A DNA stretch of 35,625 nt from Candidatus Parendomicrobium reticulitermitis (lineage in GTDB: Bacteria; Elusimicrobiota; Endomicrobiia; Endomicrobiales; Endomicrobiaceae), in contig JAITTG010000004.1 in assembly GCA_031287095.1 (NCBI GenBank), positions 1 through 35,625 of the forward strand, read 5' to 3'. The notes under the pieces are model-generated. The model was not told where the DNA came from and ran no database searches. It saw only the letters and a list, made by a program, of their open reading frames with translations. This document shows positions 24,192-31,905 of the stretch, piece after piece. Position numbers and translations under genes: made by a program. Positions within the stretch are counted from its first letter, which is position 1, and each line of letters opens with the position of its first letter.

Positions 24192-25193
24192 TTATTCTTT
24201 GACCTCGTATTCGTCAACAATTTCTCCGACCACTTCTTCTAAAATATCTTCCAAAGCGGCAATGCCCGTTATTTTGCCTTTTTTGTTTTTGATAAAGGCT
24301 ATATGAGTTTTGCCGCTTTTAAATTTTTTTAGCAAATAGTTTATTTTTAAATCTTCGCTCACAAGATAAGGTTTTTTAATCAGATTTTTTACAAAATTGG
24401 TTTTTCCTTCGCGCCAAGCGAGCATAATATCTTTTATATGTATATAACCGATTATATTGGATTTATCGTTTTTATATATCGGCGTGCGGCTTCTTGAGGT
24501 TTCCACAACCGCGTTTAAAAACTTTTCATTATCAAGCGCAAAATCTACAGAATCAATTTTATCTATCGGCTGCATAATTTTTTGGACTGACAAATCGCTG
24601 AAATTTAAAGTTCTTTTGAGCATATTGCTTGTTTCTTTGTCCAAAGCGCCGCTTATGCCGCCTTCATTGATTATGCGCTCGGCTTCTTCATCGCTTAATT
24701 CATAGGACATGGGGATTGAGGTTTTGGGAGATAAAAGTTCGGCAAATTTTATTATTGGATAGATAAAAGGTTTTAAAATTTTTTCTATTTTTGCAAGACG
24801 AGGGATTGAGAATATTGTGATTTGCTCAGAATGAGCGCGGGCATATATTTTTGGAGTGATTTCTCCCGCTATTAAAACCGCAAAAGAAGTGATTAACCAA
24901 GCGGCAAGTTCCACTATATGTCTATTTAACATATCAAATGCCGAAATTAAGACGAAAGTAGACAGAAAACTGATGAGCATATCGGAAATAACATTGATTG
25001 TGAGTATTAAAGTCAAAAGATAGTAAGGAGATTTCAACCAGAGGAAAAGAGTATGAGAAAGTTTGGGATTTTGGGCTATGAGTTTTTTTATTCTAAACGG
25101 AGACAAAGCGGTCACCGCTATTTCGGCTGAGGAAATCCAAGCCGAAATTGATAAAAAAAGCAAAAGGCATATAAAACCTAAGAGAATAAACAT
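24192..25193 (-). CDS. CNNM/CorC-type membrane protein, short paralog without CorC_HlyC domain
   Basis: A 333-residue paralog of the neighbouring protein. It has the DUF21/CNNM membrane domain (LLFLSISAWISSAEIAVTAL, with the conserved SAE), then a CBS pair (KIMQPIDKIDSVDF...SRTPIYKND and GKTHIAFIKNKKGKITGIA). It ends right after LEDILEEVVGEIVDEYEVKE, so the C-terminal CorC_HlyC domain of the 423-residue protein is absent. The ending is a normal stop and not an obvious frameshift. Its start overlaps the ybeY end by 16 bases, a tight operon link. Role as for the paralog: probable divalent-cation handling at the membrane, not demonstrated. Confidence 0.87.
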   Translation of the reverse strand: MFILLGFICLLLFLSISAWISSAEIAVTALSPFRIKKLIAQNPKLSHTLFLWLKSPYYLLTLILTINVISDMLISFLSTFVLISAFDMLNRHIVELAAWLITSFAVLIAGEITPKIYARAHSEQITIFSIPRLAKIEKILKPFIYPIIKFAELLSPKTSIPMSYELSDEEAERIINEGGISGALDKETSNMLKRTLNFSDLSVQKIMQPIDKIDSVDFALDNEKFLNAVVETSRSRTPIYKNDKSNIIGYIHIKDIMLAWREGKTNFVKNLIKKPYLVSEDLKINYLLKKFKSGKTHIAFIKNKKGKITGIAALEDILEEVVGEIVDEYEVKE

Positions 25194-25627
25194 TTAAAGA
25201 TATTATCCTGTTTTTCAAACATTATTTTTTTATTTTGAGGTTGATAATCGTCATATCCGCAAAGGTGCAAAACGCCGTGTATAGTTAAATAAACTAATTC
25301 TTTAATCCAAATATGCCCATACTTTGCCGCTTGTTTTTTTGACCGTTCTTGCGATATATAAATATCGCCCGTAAAAGTTTGAGGCTCTATTAAGAAAGAA
25401 ATCACATCGGTAATGCGGTTGACTTTGCGGTATTTGGCGTTTAGTTTTTTGATTTGAATATCGCTTATCATAATAAAATTTATATTGTATTGATTGATTT
25501 TTTCAGATTTCAAAGACAAAAGCGCCGCTCTTTTTAAAAGCGGAACTTGTTCTTCTTTAAATCCCGCAAAATTAAGAATTGTTATTGTTTTTTGTTTTTT
25601 CATCGTCGGCATAAGGTATTCTTGCAT
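25178..25627 (-). CDS. ybeY: Endoribonuclease YbeY-like, third zinc ligand replaced
   Basis: YbeY is a zinc-dependent RNase acting in 16S rRNA 3' maturation and ribosome quality control. The family pattern is present: LNAKYRKVNRITDVISF, TGDIYIS and HGVLHLCGYDDYQ. Numbered from the first ATG at 25627, the zinc ligands are His117 and His121, but the third His of the usual HGxLHLxGYDH is Asp127 (codon GAT, one change from CAT). The start is uncertain: ATG 25627, 25612 or 25603 are possible, and the last gives the usual MKK...TITIL beginning. All overlap the end of the upstream pgpH-like gene. pgpH-ybeY-corC is a common gene order, which supports the identification. Confidence 0.88.
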   Translation of the reverse strand: MQEYLMPTMKKQKTITILNFAGFKEEQVPLLKRAALLSLKSEKINQYNINFIMISDIQIKKLNAKYRKVNRITDVISFLIEPQTFTGDIYISQERSKKQAAKYGHIWIKELVYLTIHGVLHLCGYDDYQPQNKKIMFEKQDNIFKCLFS

Positions 25628-27050
25628 GATACATTCCCAATAGAGTGGCGGTAATGCTCTCTTTTATTTCGTCTAATTCTCTCATCGTTATAGGACATTT
25701 TTCAAATTGTTTTTCTTTAACTTTCGTTTCAAAAATTTTATCAACCGCATCTTTTATTTTGACATTGGAAATCTCTTCTATGGCATGGCATACCGCTTCG
25801 CAAGAGTCGGCAAGCATAATAATAGCCGTAATTTTTGAGCGGGGTCTGGGTCCCTCATAAGTAAAACCGCTTTTGTCTATATCGGGATTTTGTTCAAGAG
25901 CCTTGTGATAAAAATAAGCCATCAAAGTGGTTCCGTGATGCTGCCTTATCGCGTCTATTATAGAATCGTCTAAATTATATTGTTTAGCCAAAATTACTCC
26001 GTCTTTTACATGCGAAGATAAAATCAAAGCCGACATTGCCGGAGTAATAGGGTCATGCGGATTTTTGCCTCCCAATTGATTTTCTACAAAATATTTTGGA
26101 TTTTTGATTTTGCCTATATCGTGATAATATGCGCTCACCCTTGCGAGTATAGAATCTTCTTTTATTGCCAATGCGGCGCTTTCTGCAAGCGCGGCTGTCA
26201 TTATGCAATGATGATAAGTTCCGGGCGCTTCAAGCATAAGAGTTTTTAAAAGAGGATTGTTGAAGTCTGCAAGTTCTATCAATTTTATGCTTGTCGTTCT
26301 TGAAAAGATTTTTTCAAAAATCGGCATTATCACAAGCAAAATAACCGCTGTAAAAAATCCGCTTAAAAGAGAATAATAAACATAGAATTTATAATGGTCA
26401 AAAGCGTAAGCGTCAAGAAGATAAAATATAGTAAGTATCGCTATGCTTGCAACAGCCGCCCTTAAACCTATACCGACAAAATCTGAACGGTTTCTTATAT
26501 TTTTTGAAGGATTTAAAACAAACATACTGCTTCCAAATAAAACAAAAAAGACTATAAAATTCATAGCGCTTAAAATTCCTGCGATTAAACTTAAAATTAT
26601 CGCATACACAAGAGCAATTCTTGAATTTACAAGCATAACGCCCATCACTACAAAAGCGCCTATGGGAAAAGCGAAAATAGAGATATATTCCTGCGTGATT
26701 TGCATAGCGAGTATGCCTATAATAAGGATAAAACATATTAAAACCATCGCGTCATTATTGTTTGATATAGTTCTTTCTTTTCTGATTTCGCTAACGAAAG
26801 CAAATAGAATAGTAATTGTTAAAATAAGAACCGCTATCATGGCGTCATATCTGGGACCAAGCGCAAGCAAAATCATAAAATAAACTATGATTGACGCGAC
26901 GACTGCGGTAATAATTACGGGGATTTTGATTTCTTTTGTAAAAAATTGTTTGGTATTGCGCATCACGGGTCCGCGTGATTTATTGCTTGAATTCAAATCC
27001 CGTGCAGTCCTAATCAAAATCCAAATAATCCATTGTTTTATTTTTTTCAT
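25572..27050 (-). CDS. PgpH-like HD-domain membrane phosphohydrolase (7TM + HDIG)
   Basis: Resembles the PgpH family of c-di-AMP phosphodiesterases: a membrane domain with about seven spans (residues 42-270) followed by a cytoplasmic HD domain with HHC (GTYHHCIMTAALAES), HD (YYHDIGKIKNPKYF), H-x-P-like NPHDPITPAMSAL, SSHVKDG, IRQHHGTTLMAYFY and MLADSCEAVCHA. At 492 residues it lacks the large N-terminal extracytoplasmic 7TMR-HDED domain of typical PgpH (often 700 residues or more). The C-terminal tail is poly-Asn (KTKNNNNS) and overlaps ybeY. The start is supported by AAAGGA upstream of ATG 27050. No c-di-AMP cyclase is in the window, so the nucleotide substrate is inferred from the family. 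Confidence 0.85.
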   Translation of the reverse strand: MKKIKQWIIWILIRTARDLNSSNKSRGPVMRNTKQFFTKEIKIPVIITAVVASIIVYFMILLALGPRYDAMIAVLILTITILFAFVSEIRKERTISNNNDAMVLICFILIIGILAMQITQEYISIFAFPIGAFVVMGVMLVNSRIALVYAIILSLIAGILSAMNFIVFFVLFGSSMFVLNPSKNIRNRSDFVGIGLRAAVASIAILTIFYLLDAYAFDHYKFYVYYSLLSGFFTAVILLVIMPIFEKIFSRTTSIKLIELADFNNPLLKTLMLEAPGTYHHCIMTAALAESAALAIKEDSILARVSAYYHDIGKIKNPKYFVENQLGGKNPHDPITPAMSALILSSHVKDGVILAKQYNLDDSIIDAIRQHHGTTLMAYFYHKALEQNPDIDKSGFTYEGPRPRSKITAIIMLADSCEAVCHAIEEISNVKIKDAVDKIFETKVKEKQFEKCPITMRELDEIKESITATLLGMYHARIPYADDEKTKNNNNS

Positions 27051-27290
27051 TTGTTAATCCTTTATTGTCATTGGCGGTTTGCTTTTTAATTCATTGAAAA
27101 TTGTCAATTGAGAGTCAAGCCCGCAGATTGTTCTTTTTTGTTTCAATACTATTCAAACGCGTTATTTCTATTTTAGACAGAAACATTCGAGAATGACGCA
27201 TTTCTCGTGAATCCAAGTTGTCGTCTATCGCAAAGCGTTTTTCTCATCATTCCTAAATGTCTCTATCGGCAATGACGGCGCGCGAACGCT
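27051..27290. repeat. Repeat-bearing spacer upstream of the pgpH-like gene
   Basis: Carries a half family A unit (GAGTCAAGCCCGCAGATTG, 27112-27130), a family B-like inverted pair (ATTCGAGAATGACGCATTTC then TCGTGAATCCAA, 27187-27218) and GTCTCTATCGGCAATGACGG near 27250-27272. The ribosome site of the pgpH-like gene lies at the left edge. No gene is seen. Confidence 0.55.
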
Positions 27291-29057
27291 TTACTTATTA
27301 GCCTGTTTCAATACTATTCTCAATCCCAGTTCTTTTAATTGCTTTTCGCTCACATCGGCAGGCGCATTGGAAAGCGGGTCTGCCGCTTTTTGAGTTTTTG
27401 GGAACGCTATCACTTCTCTTATTGACTCTTCGCCTATCAAGAGCGCGCAAAGTCTGTCAAACCCGAGCGCTATGCCTCCGTGAGGCGGAGCGCCGAAAGA
27501 TAAAGCGTCAAGCAAAAATCCAAATTTTTCTTTTGCGGCTTCATCGCTGATATTTAAAATATCAAAAACTTTTTTCTGAACATCGCTATTATGTATTCTT
27601 ATAGAGCCGCCGCCGAGTTCCGCGCCGTTTAAAATCACATCATATGCTTTCGCTACTGCTTTTGCGGCATTATCTTTTGAAAGAGTTTCGCCGTCTTTGG
27701 GAGAAGTGAAAGGATGATGCAAAGCGTCCCATTTGCGTTCGTCATTATTCCATTCAAACATTGGGAAATCCACCACCCACAAGAGATTGAATTTGTTCTT
27801 GTCTATAAGCCCGAGTTGTTTTCCCATCTTTATACGCAAAGCGCCCAAGCCTTGCGCTACGATTTTGACATCATCAGCCAAAAATACGACTAAATCTCCG
27901 TCTTTGGCGTTTAATTTTGAAACAATTGTTTTGATTTCTGTTTCTGAAAAATATTTGACTATATTTGATTCCGCTCCGTTTGCCGTGATTTTCATCCAAG
28001 CAAGCCCTTTCGCTCCGTATTCGCCGACAAATCTTGTCAATTCGTCAATTTCAGAACGGGACAGAGACGCGCCTTTTGGTATGCAAAGACCGCGGACGGG
28101 ATTGCCTTTGGCTATTACATTGGCAAAAACTGTGAATTTGCAATTTTTAAGTTCGTCGCTAAAATCCGATATAAACATTTCAAATCTTGTATCGGGTTTG
28201 TCCGAACCGTATTTGAGCATAGCCTCGCTATGCGGCAGCCTTGCAAAAGGCGTTTTAATCTCAATATCTAAAACCTCTTTAAAAACCTTTGCCAACATTC
28301 TTTCCGTCGCGTCCATAATATCGTTTTCTTCTATAAAAGACATTTCCACATCCACTTGCGTAAACTCCGGTTGTCTGTCCGCTCTCAAATCTTCATCTCT
28401 AAAACATCTTGCGATTTGATAATACTTGTCAAAACCCGCAATCATTAAAATCTGTTTAAAAATCTGCGGCGATTGAGGCAAAGCGTAAAAACTTCCATTA
28501 TGTATTCTTGATGGAACAAGAAAATCTCTCGCCCCCTCAGGCGTGGATTTGCCTAAAAAAGGCGTTTCAATCTCCAAAAATCCTTCTTTATTAAAAAATT
28601 CCCGTATAGTCTGAGAAATTTTGTGGCGAGTAATAAAATTCTTTTGAAAAATTGGGCGGCGCATATCAAGGTAGCGGTATTTGAGCCTCAATTCTTCGGA
28701 AGTTTCAACATAATCCGATATTTCAAAAGGCAAAGCAGGCGAAGTATTGAGAATTTCAAGTTCTGCAACCAATAATTCAACCTGTCCTGTGGGCATATTG
28801 GGATTGATAGTGCCTTCTGGTCTTTGCCTGATTTTGCCTTTTACAGATAAAACAAATTCGCTGCGCAACTTTTCAGCAATTGCAAAAACGCTTGTATTTT
28901 CAGGCTGAAATACGATTTGCAATATACCGCTTCTATCCCTTAAATCAACAAAAATTACGCCTCCATGGTCCCTGCGCGAATGCGCCCATCCGCATACAGA
29001 TACTTCTGTTCCAATGTGAGATTCTCTTAAATCTGCGCAATAAAAATTCCTTTTCAT
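27291..29057 (-). CDS. aspS: Aspartyl-tRNA synthetase
   Basis: Class II synthetase charging tRNA-Asp, and tRNA-Asn too if the enzyme is non-discriminating, which cannot be told here. An N-terminal OB-fold anticodon domain (VSVCGWAHSRRDHGGVIFVDLRDRSG) is followed by class II motif 2 (FRDEDLRADRQPEFTQVD), the bacterial GAD insertion (about residues 290-420), and motif 3 (GGIALGFDRL) with GAELGGGSIRIH before it. At 588 residues it is the bacterial type. It lies upstream of the pgpH-like gene with a 240-base repeat-bearing gap, and its own start is MKRNFYC, a typical AspS beginning. Confidence 0.97.
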   Translation of the reverse strand: MKRNFYCADLRESHIGTEVSVCGWAHSRRDHGGVIFVDLRDRSGILQIVFQPENTSVFAIAEKLRSEFVLSVKGKIRQRPEGTINPNMPTGQVELLVAELEILNTSPALPFEISDYVETSEELRLKYRYLDMRRPIFQKNFITRHKISQTIREFFNKEGFLEIETPFLGKSTPEGARDFLVPSRIHNGSFYALPQSPQIFKQILMIAGFDKYYQIARCFRDEDLRADRQPEFTQVDVEMSFIEENDIMDATERMLAKVFKEVLDIEIKTPFARLPHSEAMLKYGSDKPDTRFEMFISDFSDELKNCKFTVFANVIAKGNPVRGLCIPKGASLSRSEIDELTRFVGEYGAKGLAWMKITANGAESNIVKYFSETEIKTIVSKLNAKDGDLVVFLADDVKIVAQGLGALRIKMGKQLGLIDKNKFNLLWVVDFPMFEWNNDERKWDALHHPFTSPKDGETLSKDNAAKAVAKAYDVILNGAELGGGSIRIHNSDVQKKVFDILNISDEAAKEKFGFLLDALSFGAPPHGGIALGFDRLCALLIGEESIREVIAFPKTQKAADPLSNAPADVSEKQLKELGLRIVLKQANK

Positions 29058-29127
29058 ACTGACCTCTTTAATAGTTATTTTTGTATATCTATGCTCATAA
29101 TGCCGTTAGTCTGCGCTGATAGAGACT

Positions 29128-29170
29128 GCGCGCGTATTGTAGGGACGGGATTGAAACCATCTAAAAAAGG
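29128..29170 (+). repeat. Family E repeat in the aspS-NUDIX spacer
   Basis: TGCGCGCGTATTGTAGGGAC and the following GGGATTGAAACCATCTAAAAAAGG form a unit that recurs at 34790-34832 and, inverted, at 24103-24144. The remainder of 29058-29261 contains other short GCGC-rich repeat scraps and no gene. Confidence 0.65.
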
Positions 29171-29254
29171 TTGTGCGGTTTTGCGCGAAATAACAAACAA
29201 CGGTTTAATGTATTGCGCGCCTTGCGGCTATTCATAGGACAGAATCTATAAAAA

Positions 29255-29274
29255 GCGCGGTTCACGACCGCTTT
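29255..29274 (-). terminator. Hairpin overlapping the NUDIX stop codon
   Basis: On the - strand, GCGGT (29267-29271) and ACCGC (29257-29261) pair around CGTGA, which contains the stop codon of the NUDIX gene. The 3' side runs into GCTTTTTAT. It fits a short rho-independent terminator placed on top of the stop. Confidence 0.5.
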
Positions 29275-29804
29275 CTTATACTTGCAAAATATAAAAGCGC
29301 AATAATGGTTTTAGAATCTTTTATCTCTGCGCTATATACCATTTTGACAGCCTCGTCAAAATCCATAATTACATTTGACACAAACTCATCTTCATCAGGA
29401 TTATTTGAGCCGCTTTCAAGTTCATAAGCGGCAAAAATATGCAAAAGTTCATTGGAAAACGCCGTAGAAGGATAAAAAGCCATAATCTGCTCTATTCTTT
29501 TTGAAGTATATCCAGTTTCTTCTTTAAGTTCCCTTGTAATACATTCAAGCGGAGTTTCGCCTTTATCGGTTTTTCCTGCAGGTATTTCAAGCGTGATTTT
29601 GCCTACGGGGTATCTGTATTGTTTAACCAAAATGATTTTATTTTCGTCTATGAAAGGTATTATGGAGGATGCTCCGGGGTGATTCAAATACTCTCTTTTG
29701 GATTGATGACCATTAGGTAAAAGCACTTCATCGCAATAAAAATCAACAGCCCTGCCCTTATGGATTAGATTTTTCTTAATCAACTTTTCTTCTAAAATGT
29801 TCAT
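29262..29804 (-). CDS. NUDIX hydrolase, ADP-ribose pyrophosphatase-like
   Basis: A 180-residue cytoplasmic hydrolase of the ADP-ribose pyrophosphatase (NudF-like) group, which splits ADP-ribose or similar nucleotide sugars. The Nudix box is complete: Gly77, Glu83, Arg91-Glu92, Glu95-Glu96 and Gly98 in GKTDKGETPLECITRELKEETG. KQYRYPVGKITLEIPAG before it and FYPSTAFSNELLHIFAA after it are typical of this subgroup; the Pro-x-x-x-x-x-x-E pattern after the box favours ADP-ribose. It shares the - strand with aspS, but a repeat-bearing gap of about 200 bases separates them. Confidence 0.88.
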   Translation of the reverse strand: MNILEEKLIKKNLIHKGRAVDFYCDEVLLPNGHQSKREYLNHPGASSIIPFIDENKIILVKQYRYPVGKITLEIPAGKTDKGETPLECITRELKEETGYTSKRIEQIMAFYPSTAFSNELLHIFAAYELESGSNNPDEDEFVSNVIMDFDEAVKMVYSAEIKDSKTIIALLYFASIRKRS

Positions 29805-29839
29805 TGTGCGGTTATATTAGCATTTTTAAGACCGCTTTC

Positions 29840-30071
29840 AAATATGACGGCAAAGGCTTCTCGCAAGTTGCAGCCGCCGCGCGATGAATAAAGAGCGCAA
29901 GTCTGGAGGCGGGCGCTCTTTCCTTAAACAACTACAAAGGCAACGACCACGCAAGGAGCGCAAAACGACAAAGACGACGGCAATAGCGACAGCGTTAGTC
30001 TTGTCGTTTTGCGTTTCTGGAACTCGCGAAACTTGCGAGAAATTCGTTGTCTTTGTTTTCAGCGGATAAGA
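29840..30071. repeat. Intergenic repeat, family D (second copy) between divergent genes
   Basis: The stretch 29848-29867 (ACGGCAAAGGCTTCTCGCAAG-like) matches the left end of the 11610-11740 repeat, and 29941-29975 (CAACGACCACGCAAGGAGCG onwards) matches the complement of 11661-11697. GAACTCGCGAAACTTGCGAG (30020-30039) is itself imperfectly palindromic. Frames on both strands here (29884-30069 and 29838-30152) are Arg/Lys/Thr-rich, low in complexity and copy the repeat, so I do not call them genes. 29805-30171 therefore holds only this repeat and the promoter that follows. Confidence 0.65.
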
Positions 30072-30118
30072 CAAGCGAGAGATGAAGGCAAAAAGAGCGG
30101 CTATTATTTCCCTTTTTA

Positions 30119-30147
30119 TTGAAAAAAAAGTCATAAACTTATATAGT
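30119..30147 (+). promoter_or_regulatory. Promoter of the NifS-like / desulfoferrodoxin / rubrerythrin unit
   Basis: TTGAAA (30119-30124) and TATAGT (30142-30147) are separated by 17 bases, an excellent sigma-70-type pair 25 bases before the start codon and just upstream of the ribosome site GAGAGGA (30161-30167). I see no clear inverted repeat of a PerR/Fur type next to it. Confidence 0.65.
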
Positions 30148-30171
30148 GGCATCTGTAAAAGAGAGGAAATT

Positions 30172-31416
30172 ATGAATAGAATTTATCTTGATAATCAATC
30201 AAATACAAAGATGGACGAAAGGGTTTTTGAGTTTATGAAACCGTTTTTTTTAGAAAATTACGGCAATCCTCAAAGCGCGTATGCTTTCGGCTCTATATCA
30301 AAAGACGCGGTTGAAGAAGCGCGCCTTTGCGCAGCAAACCTTATCAATGCAAAACCCGCAGAAATCATCTTTACTTCTTGCGCGACAGAATCAAATAATC
30401 TTGCTTTAAAAGGCATAAGCGCCGCTCTAAAAGTTCAAGGACGCCATATTGTGATTTCTGCAATAGAGCATTTGTCTGTAACTAATGCGGCAAAAAGACT
30501 TGAAAAAGACGGGTGGAGCGTGAGTATTGTCGGCGTTGATAAATTCGGAAATATCAAACAAGATGAATTAAAAAACGCTTTAAGAGACGACACGATTTTG
30601 GTATCAATACAATATGCAAACCCTGAGATTGGGACTATTCAAAATATAAAATCCCTTGTTGAGATTGTCAAGAATAAAAACCCTAAAACAATTTTTCATA
30701 CTGACGCTGTGTCCGCTTGCGCAAATATTCCTATAGATGTTGTGGATTTAGATATTGACGCTCTTTCTTTTTCTTCATCTGTGATATATGGACCAAAAGG
30801 AGCGGCGGCTTTGTATTTAAAACAAGGAACAAAAATTATCCCGCTCTTTGACGGCGGAACGCAAGAAAATTCAAAACGCTCAGGGTCAGAAAATGTCCCC
30901 GCTATAGCGGGTTTTGGTTATGCTTGTAAATTGGCAAAAGAAGAGATGGCAAAAAATGCCGCAGATATGACGCTTTTACGAAACAAACTTATATCGCATC
31001 TTCCAAAAAACATTGACAATATATATTTAAACGGCGCAACAGAAAACCGTCTGCCTCAAAATATCAATTTCTCAATTGAATTTGTAGAAGGCGAAGCGCT
31101 GTTTTTATTATGCGACGCAAAAGGCATTATAGCGGCAAGCGGCTCCGCATGCGCGTCAAAAAATCTCAAATTATCTCCTGTTTTGACGGCTCTAAATGTT
31201 GACGCCGCTTTGGGGCAAGGCTCTATAATTTTCACTTTATCAAAATATAATACGGCGCAAGATATAGATTTTGTTTTGCAGGAGTTCCCAAATATAGTAA
31301 AAAGACTTAGAGATATGTCGCCGTTATATTCGTATTTCCTAAAAACAGGAAAAAGAAAAGAGGCTGGACCGGGAACTGATTATGACGACCATCATCATGA
31401 TGAAGAAGAGGAATAA
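30172..31416 (+). CDS. NifS/IscS-like protein lacking the PLP lysine, with His/acidic tail
   Basis: Fold-type I aminotransferase homolog closest to cysteine desulfurases, which take sulfur from cysteine for Fe-S clusters. Kept residues: His100 (AIEHLSV), Asp178 (HTDAV), the catalytic persulfide Cys327 in SGSACASK, and general motifs such as CATESNNLALKG and YGPKG. Lost residues: the His-Lys of SSHKIYGPKG is Ser203-Val204, so no Schiff-base lysine exists; the Gln after HTDAV is Ser181; the substrate-binding Arg of the IRFSLG motif is Ile353; and the GG-x-QE-RG-RAGT segment reads GGTQENSKRSGS. The C-terminus ends DYDDHHHDEEEE, suited to metal binding. ATG 30172 follows GAGAGGA. Length is 414 residues. 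Likely not a normal desulfurase; a sulfur or iron scaffold, or regulator, beside the two oxidative-stress genes is possible. Confidence 0.85.
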   Translation: MNRIYLDNQSNTKMDERVFEFMKPFFLENYGNPQSAYAFGSISKDAVEEARLCAANLINAKPAEIIFTSCATESNNLALKGISAALKVQGRHIVISAIEHLSVTNAAKRLEKDGWSVSIVGVDKFGNIKQDELKNALRDDTILVSIQYANPEIGTIQNIKSLVEIVKNKNPKTIFHTDAVSACANIPIDVVDLDIDALSFSSSVIYGPKGAAALYLKQGTKIIPLFDGGTQENSKRSGSENVPAIAGFGYACKLAKEEMAKNAADMTLLRNKLISHLPKNIDNIYLNGATENRLPQNINFSIEFVEGEALFLLCDAKGIIAASGSACASKNLKLSPVLTALNVDAALGQGSIIFTLSKYNTAQDIDFVLQEFPNIVKRLRDMSPLYSYFLKTGKRKEAGPGTDYDDHHHDEEEE

Positions 31417-31459
31417 TAGTATTCGCAAGTAAGCGAAAATAAAAAAAGGAGGAAGCGCT

Positions 31460-31897
31460 ATGAAAGGATTCGTGTGTAAGTGCTGCGGTTTTGTCGCATT
31501 GGACGGGGACATCAAAAAATGTCCTATCTGTATGCAAGAAAATGTTTTTGAAGAGAAAGAGGATGCTTATAAATTGCCTGATTTTAAGACGGAAAACGGC
31601 GAGAGTGAAAAGAAACATATACCTCAAATAGGCATTGAAACGGCTTGCAAAACTATGGGAGGAGCGAAAGTTATCCATGTGAAAGTTGGAGAAATTACTC
31701 ATCCTATGCTGCCTGAGCATCATATCGGAGAGATTACATTTTATTTAGACAAAAAATTTGTCTCAAATGTAATGCTTAACGAAAATATCAATCCTGTCGC
31801 AACAATTCACTTAAAAGAGGGAACAAGCGGCAAAGTTCAAGCGATAGAAACCTGCAATTTGCACGGTAAGTGGTTTAATGAAGTAGAAGTTAAGTAA
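31460..31897 (+). CDS. dfx: Desulfoferrodoxin (two-centre superoxide reductase)
   Basis: Reduces superoxide to hydrogen peroxide in the cytoplasm of anaerobes without producing oxygen. The N-terminal desulforedoxin-like centre has Cys6/Cys9 and Cys21/Cys24. The catalytic Fe(His4Cys) centre ligands fit His53 (KKHIP), His81 and His87 (HPMLPEHHIGEI), and Cys132 with His135 (CNLHGKW); all are present. The active-site Glu-Lys before the first His is shifted (EKKH in place of EKH). Length is 145 residues. A strong AAAGGAGG lies before ATG 31460. It is 43 bases after the NifS-like gene, in the same orientation, so it is probably one transcript, with rubrerythrin next to deal with the peroxide formed. 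Confidence 0.93.
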   Translation: MKGFVCKCCGFVALDGDIKKCPICMQENVFEEKEDAYKLPDFKTENGESEKKHIPQIGIETACKTMGGAKVIHVKVGEITHPMLPEHHIGEITFYLDKKFVSNVMLNENINPVATIHLKEGTSGKVQAIETCNLHGKWFNEVEVK

Positions 31898-31905
31898 TTA
31901 AAAAA

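Noticed and set aside
27733-28419. 228-codon frame antisense to aspS
   Set aside because: aspS on the other strand is complete with all class II motifs; the antisense frame is a shadow without domain signs.
29128-29170. GATTGAAACC resembling a CRISPR repeat end
   Set aside because: Single units scattered in three places with no regularly spaced array; it is the family E repeat.
29838-30152. Frames on both strands in the NUDIX-NifS spacer
   Set aside because: Low-complexity Arg/Lys/Thr or Leu/Arg-rich products that copy the family D repeat; no recognisable domain.
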